Shown: one piece after another, positions 16,286-24,541 of the stretch
Layout: every line of letters starts with the position of its first letter
Position numbering within the stretch: position 1 is the first letter of the stretch
NCBI GenBank assembly: GCA_018242665.1
Contig: JAFEBL010000025.1
Coordinates: forward strand, 1-37,777
Length of the DNA: 37,777 nt
Source of the DNA: Nitrospira sp.
GTDB taxonomy: Bacteria > Nitrospirota > Nitrospiria > Nitrospirales > Nitrospiraceae
Direction: 5' to 3'
Notes under the pieces: model-generated
Told to the model about the DNA's origin: nothing
The model's database searches: none
What the model saw: only the letters and a program-made list of their open reading frames with translations
Made by a program: the position numbers and the translations under genes

Positions 16286-18106
16286 TCAGGTCACATCAGA
16301 GATTTTTTTGCCTTGAAGCCCTTGCTTCAAGGAATTGTCCAGCATGGCCACAGTCAGGCCTTTGGCGGCTTGCTCCAGATCAGCCATACGTCCGCGAATG
16401 GCACGCGGGTCGGTTCCTTCCTTGGCCGAGGCCAGGGCCGACAGTGCAGCGCGAATCTTGGTGACCTCTTCTGCGGCGACCAGATGTCCGCCGTCGGCTA
16501 ATGATTTGTCGGTCGTGGTGATCAGAGCCCCTGCATCCAGCCTGGCTTCGATCACTTTTCTCGCGCTGACATCGTCCGCGGCGAATTTGAACGAGTCTTC
16601 GATCATGCGTTCGACTTCTTGATCCGACAGTCCGTACGACGGTTTGACCTCGATCGACTGCGTCTCACCGGTCCGCATGTCTTTGGCCATGACGTTCAAA
16701 ATGCCATTGGCATCGATCAGGAACGTCACTTCGATGCGTGGAACCCCCGCGGGTAACGGCGGCACCTTCAAGCGGAACCGCGCCAAGCTGCGATTGTCTT
16801 TCACTAACTCGCGTTCCCCCTGAAGAATGTGAATGTCCACACCGGTTTGACCGTCGACATAGGTGGTGAACATTTCCTTGGCGCTAGCCGGAATCGTCGT
16901 ATTGCGGCGAATGAGGCTGCTCATGACCCCGCCCATGGTTTCGATGCCCAAGGACAGCGGGGTGACGTCGAGCAACAGCATATCGGTGGTACCGCCGCTC
17001 AGGATATCGGCCTGGACCGCCGCACCCAGTGCGACGACCTCGTCCGGGTTCAGATCGCAGTGCGGCTGTTTGCCGAACAGTGCTTGCACGCGCTGGCGCA
17101 CGAGCGGCATACGGGTCGACCCGCCCACGAGCACAACTTCGTCGATATCGGTCGGGGTCAGTCCCGCATCCTTGATGGCGAGACGGCAGGGGCCCAGGGT
17201 TCGCTCGACCAAGGGGGTGCACAGCTCATTGAGCTGATCACGAGTCAGCTCCCGACTATACCGGCCCTGGCCGTTGGGTAAGTCAAGGCTCACAGTGGTC
17301 TTCAATTCTTCCGACAAGCGAATCTTTGCGCGTTCGGCCTCTAGGCGAACGGCTTGTACCATGTCGGGTTGTGTGGTCAGATCGAGTCCATGCTGCGTCT
17401 GGATCTCAGTCAGCAGGAGTTCAGTCAGCAACTGATCGAAATCGTCACCACCGAGATGGGTGTCCCCATTGGTGGCCAACACTTCGAAAATGCCGTGTTT
17501 CAACTTCAGGATCGAGATATCAAAGGTTCCCCCGCCGAGGTCGTAGACGGCGATGGTCCCCTGCGTCTTTTTTTGCAGCCCATAGGCCAGCGATGCGGCC
17601 GTGGGTTCATTGATGATGCGTAACACGTCTAGCCCTGCGATCATGCCCGCATCTTTGGTCGCCTGCCGTTGGCTGTCATTGAAATAGGCGGGGACAGTGA
17701 TGACGACCTTCGTAATGCTTTCTCCAAGAAAGGCTTCGGCGCGAAGTTTGAGTTCCTTCAAGATCATGGCCGAGATCTGCGGGGGCGAATAGGTTTTCTC
17801 ACCCAGCTTGATCCGGATGACCCCGCCTTTTTCCGTGAGTGTATAGGGGAAGTAGGTGAGTTCGCTCTGGACATCGGCGAGGCTCTTGCCCATGAACCGT
17901 TTGACGGAGTAGACGGTGCGTTCGGGGTTTCTCGTGAGATGTTCTTTGGCTGAATCTCCAACGATGATCCCGTTGTCGGTGAGTGCCACGACGGAAGGGA
18001 CCATTCCGCGTTCGTGACGGGCGGAGATCACACGCGGACTATCCTGATCCATATACGCGACGAGCGAGTTCGTGGTCCCCAGGTCGATGCCGACAATGCG
18101 TGTCAT
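16286..18106 (-). CDS. hscA: Fe-S assembly chaperone HscA (Hsp70 family)
   Basis: A 606-residue Hsp70-type ATPase specialised for Fe-S assembly. Nucleotide-domain signatures are IVGIDLGTTNSLVAY, IAVYDLGGGTFDISIL and VVLVGGSTRMPLVRQ; the substrate domain starts near DVTPLSLGIETMGG. It binds the LPPVK motif of IscU, which is present in the IscU encoded here, and takes ATP-driven help from HscB. Length is close to that of E. coli HscA (616) and shorter than DnaK. It follows hscB by 46 bases in the ISC operon. Confidence 0.95.
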   Translation of the reverse strand: MTRIVGIDLGTTNSLVAYMDQDSPRVISARHERGMVPSVVALTDNGIIVGDSAKEHLTRNPERTVYSVKRFMGKSLADVQSELTYFPYTLTEKGGVIRIKLGEKTYSPPQISAMILKELKLRAEAFLGESITKVVITVPAYFNDSQRQATKDAGMIAGLDVLRIINEPTAASLAYGLQKKTQGTIAVYDLGGGTFDISILKLKHGIFEVLATNGDTHLGGDDFDQLLTELLLTEIQTQHGLDLTTQPDMVQAVRLEAERAKIRLSEELKTTVSLDLPNGQGRYSRELTRDQLNELCTPLVERTLGPCRLAIKDAGLTPTDIDEVVLVGGSTRMPLVRQRVQALFGKQPHCDLNPDEVVALGAAVQADILSGGTTDMLLLDVTPLSLGIETMGGVMSSLIRRNTTIPASAKEMFTTYVDGQTGVDIHILQGERELVKDNRSLARFRLKVPPLPAGVPRIEVTFLIDANGILNVMAKDMRTGETQSIEVKPSYGLSDQEVERMIEDSFKFAADDVSARKVIEARLDAGALITTTDKSLADGGHLVAAEEVTKIRAALSALASAKEGTDPRAIRGRMADLEQAAKGLTVAMLDNSLKQGLQGKKISDVT

Positions 18107-18152
18107 AGAAAATCCTGAAACGGTCTCTGAGTTCGGTGTTGAATCCGGTCGC

Positions 18153-18869
18153 CTAGGCGATGGTCTCGACGAGGTCGTTGACGATATTTTTTACATAGGT
18201 ACGGTTGGATAGAATGCTGCGCATGTCTTTGAGCAGGCGGCTCCGCTCGGCCCTCGCGTGATCCGTGGCTTCGCCGCGGTCCTGCAATGCGTCCCACTGG
18301 CCGAACAACTGGAGGAGTTGGGTTTCCATCTCACGTTGGCGTTGCTCAAGTGCCGTTCGATCTGCGTGGAGTTTGGACCGGAGGGCGGAAGCATTGTCAG
18401 ACGTACGATCGCTCGCACGAAATTCATCGAGGGTATCCTGCAATTCCAGAATTTCCTCGAACAGGTCGGCGGGCGGCGACGTACGGATGTCTTTCACCGA
18501 ACCGGCTTCGAGATCCAGCAGATACTCGGCGCGCTGAATCGGATCGCGCAGCGTGCGATAGGCGGTATTCAGCATGGCCGAGTTGCCGAGGCTGATGGTT
18601 TGTTCGGCATCGCTCTTGTTCTGGTAAAAATCAGGATGAAAGGCACGGCTTAATTCGTAGAACTTGGATTCCAGAACTTGCGGATCGATGACGAGACGCC
18701 GTGGCAGTCCGAAGCAGGAGAAGTAGTCGAGATCTTTTGAGACCGGTTGGACTTTCACGCAGCGGTCGCAAAAGTACTCGCCGGCCATTTCGGATTGGCA
18801 GTGCCAACACATGCTGCGAGCCATCCGGAGTTCACGCCGGTCTCCGGTGTTATGAGTATGGTCGTTCAT
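18153..18869 (-). CDS. hscB: Co-chaperone HscB with N-terminal zinc finger
   Basis: A 238-residue J-type co-chaperone. Residues ~46-120 are the J domain with HPD at 78-80 (SRAFHPDFYQ); the C-terminal ~100 residues form the three-helix bundle that binds IscU. Unlike E. coli HscB (171 residues), this one has an N-terminal CxxC-CxxC finger, Cys21, Cys24, Cys34 and Cys37 in MCWHCQSEMAGEYFCDRC, as known for eukaryotic and some bacterial HscB proteins, and a longer, Arg/Glu-rich C-terminal region. It lies between iscA (14 bases) and hscA. The start could also be the ATG at 18824. Confidence 0.93.
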   Translation of the reverse strand: MNDHTHNTGDRRELRMARSMCWHCQSEMAGEYFCDRCVKVQPVSKDLDYFSCFGLPRRLVIDPQVLESKFYELSRAFHPDFYQNKSDAEQTISLGNSAMLNTAYRTLRDPIQRAEYLLDLEAGSVKDIRTSPPADLFEEILELQDTLDEFRASDRTSDNASALRSKLHADRTALEQRQREMETQLLQLFGQWDALQDRGEATDHARAERSRLLKDMRSILSNRTYVKNIVNDLVETIA

Positions 18870-18883
18870 CTACGTTCACTCGC

Positions 18884-19243
18884 TCAGGCCGAGAAGGATT
18901 CTCCGCAGCCGCAGGTCTTATTGGCGTTCGGATTCACGAATTTGAAATTTCCGCCCATCAGGTCTTTCTGGAAGTCCAGTTGAGTTCCTTGGAGATAGAT
19001 GGCGCTCTTGGCATCCACGATGACCTTCACCCCGTCGAAATCGTACACCTGGTCGTACTGCCCGATTTTTTCGTCGAAGTTGATGGTGTAGCTCAGACCG
19101 GAACAGCCGCCTCCTTTGACGCCCAGGCGGAGGCCGCCTTCCTCAATGCCCTGGACATTGATCAGACGCTTCACTTCTTTGAGAGCCGCATCGCTCAGCG
19201 TAATGACCGGGGCTTGGGCATCGGCATTCGTGGTGACGTCCAT
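18884..19243 (-). CDS. iscA: A-type Fe-S carrier IscA
   Basis: A 119-residue HesB/IscA-family carrier that takes clusters from IscU to target enzymes, especially [4Fe-4S] ones. The three conserved cysteines are Cys47 (GGGCSGL), Cys111 and Cys113 (KTCGCGESF). The first ten residues are an extra, polar start. ErpA is an alternative name within the same family, but position between iscU and hscB favours IscA. The Shine-Dalgarno AAGGAG is clear. Confidence 0.93.
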   Translation of the reverse strand: MDVTTNADAQAPVITLSDAALKEVKRLINVQGIEEGGLRLGVKGGGCSGLSYTINFDEKIGQYDQVYDFDGVKVIVDAKSAIYLQGTQLDFQKDLMGGNFKFVNPNANKTCGCGESFSA

Positions 19244-19263
19244 AGTGCGCTCCTTCCTGTCAG

Positions 19264-19647
19264 TTATTTCGAGTCGGCTTTCTTTTGATAGTCGGCGAGG
19301 GCCGCCTTGATGGCATCCTCAGCTAATACCGAGCAGTGAATCTTCACCGGGGGGAGATTGAGTTCCTGCACGATATCGGTGTTCTTGATCTTGCCGGCTT
19401 CCTCCACCGTTTTGCCTTTCAGCCATTCGGTGGCCAGGCTGGAACTCGCGATGGCGGAGCCGCATCCGAAGGTTTTGAACTTTGCGTCCACAATCGTGTC
19501 GTTTTGAACCTTGATTTGAAGCTTCATCACATCCCCGCACTCCGGGGCGCCGACGATGCCCGTACCCACCCCGTCTTCTTCCTTTTTAAAGCTGCCCATG
19601 TTGCGGGGATTGTTGAAATGGTCGACAACTTTGTCGCTATAGGCCAT
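19264..19647 (-). CDS. iscU: Fe-S cluster scaffold IscU
   Basis: The scaffold on which IscS and the ferredoxin build clusters. In 127 residues it keeps the ligands Cys37 (ECGD, with Asp39), Cys62 (FGCGSA) and Cys105 (HCSVLAED), and the HscA-binding LPPVK at 98-102. The N-terminus MAYSDKVVDHFNNPRN is standard for IscU. GGAGG lies five bases before the ATG. It lies 40 bases after iscS and 20 bases before iscA. Confidence 0.97.
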   Translation of the reverse strand: MAYSDKVVDHFNNPRNMGSFKKEEDGVGTGIVGAPECGDVMKLQIKVQNDTIVDAKFKTFGCGSAIASSSLATEWLKGKTVEEAGKIKNTDIVQELNLPPVKIHCSVLAEDAIKAALADYQKKADSK

Positions 19648-19687
19648 GGTGTCCTCCGGAATCTATCAATCAAATGGTGGTTTCAGA

Positions 19688-20905
19688 TTAATGCGCTGCC
19701 CATTGCACGGTCTTCAGGTCGATGCCTTCTTTGGCCATTTCATAGAGCGGCGACATTTCGCGCAGCTTGGTCACTGTTTCAATAATCTTCTTTGCAGCAT
19801 AGTCAACTTCTTCATCGAGCGTGAAACGGCCCAGGCCGAACCTAATGGAGGAATGCGCGAGCTCCGATCCTATTCCCAACGCCCGTAGGACGTAAGACGG
19901 CTCCAGCGTTGCGGAGGTGCAGGCCGAGCCGGAAGAGAGGGCAATTTCCTTGCAGCCCATCAGCAACGACTCGCCCTCGACATAGGCAAACGAAATATTC
20001 AAGTTGTGTGGAAGCCGTTCCGTCGGATGGCCGTTCAAGTAGACTTCTTCGAGCGCCTTGGTGATCGTCGCATGCAGCCGATCGCGCATAACCGAGAGCC
20101 GTGCGGCCTCAGCCCCCATTTCCTGCTCGCAGAGTTCGCACGCCTTCCCAAATCCCACAATCAGGGGCACCGCCAGGGTGCCAGACCGCATGCCGCGCTC
20201 ATGCCCACCGCCATCCATTTGAGCGGCAATCCGCACGCGAGGATTCTTTTTTCTGACGTAGAGCACTCCGATTCCCTTGGGGCCATAAATCTTGTGGGCG
20301 CTAAACGACATGAGGTCGATCCCCAGCTCTTGCACATTGATTGGGACCTTGCCTACGCCCTGCGTCGCATCGCAGTGAAAGAGGATGCCCTTTTCTTTGG
20401 CAATTTTTCCGATTTCCTTGATGGGGTTGATCGTGCCGATTTCGTTATTGGCGAACATCACAGAAATAAGGATGGTCTTGTCGGTGATGGCGTTACGAAC
20501 GTCTTCCGGATTCACCATGCCGAACTTGTCGACCGGGAGGAGGGTGACCTTCACCCCGCGTTTGGTTTCCAACGCCTGGGCGGTGTCGAGTATGGCGCGA
20601 TGTTCGGTCGCCGCCGTGATGATGTGGTTCCCCTTCTCATGGTACATCTCCACCACGCCTTTGAGCGCCAGGTTGTTCGATTCGGTGGCGCCACTTGTGA
20701 AGACGATTTCTTTGGCATCCGCATGAATCAACTTGGCAATCTGTTTCCGAGCGGTGTCCACACCTTCCTCAGCCTCCCACCCGAACGCGTGGTTCCGGCT
20801 GGCGGCGTTCCCGAACTTTTCCGTGAAATAGGGGAGCATTGTCTCCAGCACCCGAGGATCCATCGGGGTGGTCGCATGATTATCCAAGTAGATCGGGAAC
20901 TTCAT
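19688..20905 (-). CDS. iscS: Cysteine desulfurase IscS
   Basis: A 405-residue PLP enzyme that takes sulfur from cysteine for clusters and tRNA thiolation. The PLP lysine is in [12 protein letters not shown], and the persulfide cysteine is in [15 protein letters not shown], a group I (IscS/NifS) loop. The N-terminus [16 protein letters not shown] and the substrate region ATEHRAILD are typical. Its ATG overlaps the end of iscR by four bases and AAGGAG lies within iscR, so the two are translationally coupled. Confidence 0.97.
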   Translation of the reverse strand: MKFPIYLDNHATTPMDPRVLETMLPYFTEKFGNAASRNHAFGWEAEEGVDTARKQIAKLIHADAKEIVFTSGATESNNLALKGVVEMYHEKGNHIITAATEHRAILDTAQALETKRGVKVTLLPVDKFGMVNPEDVRNAITDKTILISVMFANNEIGTINPIKEIGKIAKEKGILFHCDATQGVGKVPINVQELGIDLMSFSAHKIYGPKGIGVLYVRKKNPRVRIAAQMDGGGHERGMRSGTLAVPLIVGFGKACELCEQEMGAEAARLSVMRDRLHATITKALEEVYLNGHPTERLPHNLNISFAYVEGESLLMGCKEIALSSGSACTSATLEPSYVLRALGIGSELAHSSIRFGLGRFTLDEEVDYAAKKIIETVTKLREMSPLYEMAKEGIDLKTVQWAAH

Positions 20906-21381
20906 CGCTCGACTCCTTGTTGTTCCGTCGCGACGGATTGAATGGTGATGAGAGGGGTGCCACCCAGCATATCCTGCAAGGTCATATTGTTTAACAGCTG
21001 ATAGATACTGTTCTGGATTTTCAGAAGCGGGGTCCGGATGTTACAGTGCTCGCGCTGCATACAGGCATCACCGTCTTTTTCGTGAGAGCAATCCATGATG
21101 CCGAGTGGCCCTTCCAGGCTTTCGAGTACGTGGGCAATGGTGATCTCCCGGGGATTCTTCCCGAGTAGATATCCACCCTTGGGACCGTTATGGCTTTCAA
21201 TGATGCCGCTCTTCGAGAGGGTTTGAAGAACTTTCGCGAGGAGTTCGACCGGAATATGGTATTCCTCCGCGATTTCTTTGGTATTCACCACCCGGGCATG
21301 AGCGACATCACCATATTGATTGGCCGCGATGTGTTGCAGCGCCATCAATCCGTAATCTGCCTTTTTGGATAATTTCAGCAT
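20902..21381 (-). CDS. iscR: Fe-S-sensing regulator IscR (Rrf2 family)
   Basis: A 159-residue Rrf2-family transcription factor that binds a [2Fe-2S] cluster and represses the isc operon when clusters are plentiful. The winged helix ([45 protein letters not shown]) is followed by Cys98, Cys107 and Cys113, the cluster cysteines (E. coli spacing is 6 and 6; here 9 and 6). It is the first gene of the operon and transcribed divergently from the ferredoxin. The 206-base divergent region holds several inverted repeats that may be its sites. Confidence 0.93.
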   Translation of the reverse strand: MLKLSKKADYGLMALQHIAANQYGDVAHARVVNTKEIAEEYHIPVELLAKVLQTLSKSGIIESHNGPKGGYLLGKNPREITIAHVLESLEGPLGIMDCSHEKDGDACMQREHCNIRTPLLKIQNSIYQLLNNMTLQDMLGGTPLITIQSVATEQQGVER

Positions 21382-21403
21382 GGCCTATTGCCGATCTTTA
21401 AAG

Positions 21404-21499
21404 TCGGAGACTATAATGATCTCCGATCAAATAAGTCGTATAAAAAATATCATGTGATCTTTTATACTGTCAAGGGCGACTCGAGTTTGAAGATTCAAA
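21404..21499. promoter_or_regulatory. iscR/fdx divergent control region with three inverted repeats
   Basis: Three perfect repeats are seen: TCGGAGA/TCTCCGA (21404-21410 and 21420-21426, 9 apart), GTATAAAA/TTTTATAC (21438-21445 and 21460-21467, 14 apart) and TTTGAA/TTCAAA (21486-21499, 2 apart). A minus-strand -35 TTGACA (21468-21473) with an A/T-rich -10 near 21445-21451 overlaps the second repeat, and a second -10-like TATAGT (21410-21415) lies in the first. IscR autoregulation is the natural reading but the sites do not match E. coli IscR boxes exactly. Confidence 0.5.
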
Positions 21500-21587
21500 T
21501 CGTGCAGATCTAGGCGTTCAAGTCATGGCCTACGAAGCAAACCAGCATCTCGCAGGGTCGAGTAAATAGGAGAAGGGGCAGAGCACC

Positions 21588-22004
21588 ATGGGTGGAACGA
21601 ATCCGTATATTGAAAAGGCCGACGTCGAGTTACCCTCTAAAGCCTATACCGTGACTTTCGTGTTCCCGGACAAGACCGAAAAGAAGGTGGCGGTGCAGCC
21701 GGACAAGATTCCTTATGGACCAACGGGGTTGCCGGGCAGCATTCTGGACATCGCCATGGGGAACGACATCGACCTCGAGCATGTGTGCGGAGGAGTCTGC
21801 GCCTGCTCCACCTGTCATGTCATGGTGAAGAAGGGCCTGGAGACCTGTAATGAGGGAACGGATGATGAGTTTGACCAGTTAGATGAAGCTCCCGCCACAA
21901 CGTTGCAATCCAGGCTCGGGTGCCAGTGTGTGCCGAATGGGACGATGGACGTCACCGTAGAGATTCCCGCCATCAATAAGAATCTGGCGAAGGAAGGTCA
22001 TTGA
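21588..22004 (+). CDS. fdx: ISC-type [2Fe-2S] ferredoxin
   Basis: An adrenodoxin-type ferredoxin of 138 residues. Cluster cysteines are in EHVCGGVCACSTCHVM and GCQCVP, the C-x5-C-x2-C...C pattern of the ISC ferredoxin, with MGNDIDLEH just before and FDQLDEAP after, also diagnostic. It supplies electrons for cluster assembly on IscU. In most ISC operons fdx follows hscA; here it is split off and transcribed away from iscR from the shared control region. An N-terminal extension of about 15 residues is unusual. Cys-rich interruptions (CACSTC) contain one extra cysteine. Confidence 0.93.
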   Translation: MGGTNPYIEKADVELPSKAYTVTFVFPDKTEKKVAVQPDKIPYGPTGLPGSILDIAMGNDIDLEHVCGGVCACSTCHVMVKKGLETCNEGTDDEFDQLDEAPATTLQSRLGCQCVPNGTMDVTVEIPAINKNLAKEGH

Positions 22005-22031
22005 TCCGAGTGGATGGAGCCAGGATAGGCG

Positions 22032-22730
22032 TCAGTCGTAGGTTTCGAGTTTCACTTCCCGCCGATCAAATCCCAGGTCCATAAACAGGCTGCGCAACGG
22101 GCGAGCAAAGGCCTTGATCCCTGCAATCATGGGCGTCACTCGGGTGCCGTTTCCAGCAAGGTGCTTGATTGTTTCCACCGTCCCTGCATGGCCTTCCGCG
22201 GCCTCGCTCACAAACGGCAGGTATTGAAAATTGGAATGTGTCGCGGCCAGCGCCGTGAACTCGTCGTGGTACAGCTGTTCGCTGGCGGTCGGTGCATGAG
22301 CGATTAACGTGGTCGAGGGCAAGGTCTGTTGTCCTGCAAGCGCACGGATCATACAGCGCAGCGGGACAAGGCCTGAATAACGACCGATCAACAGCAAATG
22401 TTGCGTTTCCGGCTCCGGCAACACGAAGTGTCCGTAAGGCCCGGAGAGAGGGAGACGATCGCCCGACTTGAGTGACGAAAGATACCCAGACCCTTTACCG
22501 CCGGGAACATGATCGAAGACCAGTGTGAGATGTCCGGTGGACGTCGGGGGCTCCGCCAGGGAATAGGCGCGATTCAACGGCGGATGGTCGCCGATCGGCA
22601 ACTGGAGGGAGATCCATTGGCCGGGTTTGAATGAAAGCGGAGACTCGACCGTGCGGAGCACGAGTTCAGTGGTATGGGGAGTCAGCGCAGTAAGCGAGAC
22701 GACTTCAGCAAGTTGTGTTGGTTCAGCCAT
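22032..22730 (-). CDS. FAD/NAD(P)-binding oxidoreductase (ferredoxin reductase-like)
   Basis: A 232-residue flavoprotein of the ferredoxin-NADP reductase superfamily: the FAD motif RAYSLAEPP (R-x-Y-S/T), the SGPYGHF segment and the nucleotide-binding GRYSGLVPLRCMIRAL, in which the usual GTGI/GGVG is changed to GRYSG. No iron-sulfur domain is fused. It is convergent with fdx, 28 bases away, so it may reduce the ISC ferredoxin; that is inference from position. The end of the protein (DLGFDRREVKLETYD) matches the final helix and strand seen in the family. Confidence 0.85.
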   Translation of the reverse strand: MAEPTQLAEVVSLTALTPHTTELVLRTVESPLSFKPGQWISLQLPIGDHPPLNRAYSLAEPPTSTGHLTLVFDHVPGGKGSGYLSSLKSGDRLPLSGPYGHFVLPEPETQHLLLIGRYSGLVPLRCMIRALAGQQTLPSTTLIAHAPTASEQLYHDEFTALAATHSNFQYLPFVSEAAEGHAGTVETIKHLAGNGTRVTPMIAGIKAFARPLRSLFMDLGFDRREVKLETYD

Positions 22731-22847
22731 GGACTGTTCTTAACAAAAACAGATTCAGAATGGAACAGCCCAGTTCTGTACATCGTTTCGATGCCGTGAT
22801 ATAGATACCCCCCCGTTCATTTTTCCCACACACACTACGGTGACGCG

Positions 22848-24263
22848 ATGAGTCAGGTCAGGGTTCGATTTGCGCCCAGTCCGACCGGCTTCCTCCATAT
22901 CGGCGGGGTGCGGACGGCCTTGTTCAACTGGCTGTTTGCCCGGCAACAGAATGGCGTGTTTATTCTCCGCATCGAAGATACCGACCAGGATCGGTCGACC
23001 GACGCATCGATTCAAGCCATTCTCGATGGCATGCGCTGGGTCAAACTGGATTGGGACGAAGGCCCCTTTCGGCAGACCGAACGCATGGATCTTTACCGAA
23101 GCCATGCCATGCGGTTGTTCGAGCAGGGCCATGCCTATTGGTGCGTGTGTACACCGGAGGAACTGGAGGCTCGCCGAAAAGAAGCGGAAGCCAAGGGTGG
23201 ATCACCCAGATATGACGGACGGTGCCGGAACCTGGGCCTGTCCAAGCCCACCGGTGATGCAGCGCTCCGGTTCAAAGCGCCGCAAGATGGCCAGACGGTT
23301 GTCGATGACCTGATCAAGGGTCGGGTGGTGTTCGACAATCAGATCCTGGATGACGTCATCATTCTCAGGTCGAACGGCTTTCCCACCTATAACTTCTCAG
23401 TGGTGGTGGACGACGCGTTGATGGGCATTACACATGTGGTGCGGGGCGATGACCATCTCACGAACACGCCGCGCCAAATCCCCATTTTTCAGGCCTTGGG
23501 ATTTCCGTTGCCGCGCTTCGGCCATTTGCCGATGATTCTGGGCGCGGACAAAACGCGGCTCTCGAAGCGTCATGGCGCAACCTCAATCATGGCGTACAAA
23601 GACATGGGCTACCTGCCGGAGGCCATGGTCAACTATCTCGTTCGGCTTGGCTGGTCGCATGGGGATCAAGAGCTCTTCTCGCGAGAAGAACTGATCGAAA
23701 AATTCTCCTGGAAGAACGTCCAGACCTCTCCCGCTGTGTTCAATCCCGACAAGTTGCTATGGCTCAATGCCGAATACCTCAAGACCAATCCTCCGGAGCA
23801 GATCGCCCAGGCACTCGTGCCCCTATTGGAAGAGGCCGGTCTCAAAGACGAGGTTCGCGCGGTCTCAACTGAGTGGCTTGCGCAACTGGTAGTCCTGGTG
23901 AAGGAACGGACCAAAACGTTGGTGGAAATGGTTCATTGGGTCAGGCCCTATTTCGGTCAGACTGTTGTCTTCGAGGAGGAGGCGGCGAAGAAGTTTCTCA
24001 CTCCGACTCAAGCGCCACTGTTGGTGAAATTGACGGAGCGATTTGAGGCCTTCCCCGCATTTGCCAAGCAGGAGTGGGAAGAGGCGTTCAAGAAGTTGGT
24101 CGAGGAAGCGGGAATCAAAATGGGGCAATTGGCTCAGCCGGTGCGTGTGGCCTTGACCGGCCGGACGGCGAGCCCCGGCTTGTTTGAAGTGATGGACGTG
24201 CTCGGACGGGAGCGTACGTTATTTCGACTGCGCAAGGGGATCGAGCAGGCGTCACGATCCTAG
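22848..24263 (+). CDS. gltX: Glutamyl-tRNA synthetase
   Basis: Class I aminoacyl-tRNA synthetase for glutamate, 471 residues. The HIGH motif reads HIGG in APSPTGFLHIGGVRTALFNW and the KMSKS loop is KTRLSKRHGAT. The stem-contact fold domain and C-terminal anticodon-binding helices follow. As GlnRS is also encoded nearby (27008-28711), this enzyme is expected to be discriminating and charge only tRNA-Glu. Two tRNA-Gln genes follow 70 bases downstream. Confidence 0.97.
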   Translation: MSQVRVRFAPSPTGFLHIGGVRTALFNWLFARQQNGVFILRIEDTDQDRSTDASIQAILDGMRWVKLDWDEGPFRQTERMDLYRSHAMRLFEQGHAYWCVCTPEELEARRKEAEAKGGSPRYDGRCRNLGLSKPTGDAALRFKAPQDGQTVVDDLIKGRVVFDNQILDDVIILRSNGFPTYNFSVVVDDALMGITHVVRGDDHLTNTPRQIPIFQALGFPLPRFGHLPMILGADKTRLSKRHGATSIMAYKDMGYLPEAMVNYLVRLGWSHGDQELFSREELIEKFSWKNVQTSPAVFNPDKLLWLNAEYLKTNPPEQIAQALVPLLEEAGLKDEVRAVSTEWLAQLVVLVKERTKTLVEMVHWVRPYFGQTVVFEEEAAKKFLTPTQAPLLVKLTERFEAFPAFAKQEWEEAFKKLVEEAGIKMGQLAQPVRVALTGRTASPGLFEVMDVLGRERTLFRLRKGIEQASRS

Positions 24264-24333
24264 GTCTGGCGTAGTCGGGAATCGCGCTCGATCTTGACGC
24301 AATGGAGAGGCTTATATTACTGTGTGGACCGGT

Positions 24334-24407
24334 TGGGGGATCGTCTAGCGGTAGGACGTCAGTCTCTGGATCTGACTACCTAGGTTCGATTCCTAGTCCC
24401 CCAGCCA
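24334..24407 (+). tRNA. tRNA-Gln (anticodon CTG)
   Basis: A 74-base cloverleaf: acceptor TGGGGGA pairs with TCCCCCA, then discriminator G and an encoded CCA. D-arm GTCTAGCGGTAGGAC, anticodon loop CTCTGGA (CTG, reads CAG) on a TCAGT/TCTGA stem with a T-T pair next to the loop, and T-arm CCTAGGTTCGATTCCTAG. A -35-like TTGACG lies 35 bases upstream with a weakly spaced TATTAC -10. Confidence 0.96.
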
Positions 24408-24460
24408 AAATCTTTTCCACGCCTCGCTCTTCAGCTCGATGTCTCGGTTCCGTACCGCGC

Positions 24461-24534
24461 TGGGGGATCGTCTAGCGGTAGGACGCCAGCCTTTGGAGCT
24501 GGCTACCTAGGTTCGATTCCTAGTCCCCCAGCCA
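24461..24534 (+). tRNA. tRNA-Gln (anticodon TTG)
   Basis: A second 74-base tRNA, identical to the preceding one outside the anticodon arm. Acceptor TGGGGGA/TCCCCCA, G discriminator and encoded CCA; anticodon loop CTTTGGA (TTG, reads CAA and by wobble CAG) on a perfect CCAGC/GCTGG stem. It lies 53 bases after the first, probably on the same transcript; the pair look like a recent duplication with anticodon change. Confidence 0.96.
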
Positions 24535-24541
24535 AATTTTG

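Noticed and set aside
20006..20941. A 311-residue plus-strand frame inside iscS
   Set aside because: Antisense to iscS, no recognisable domain.
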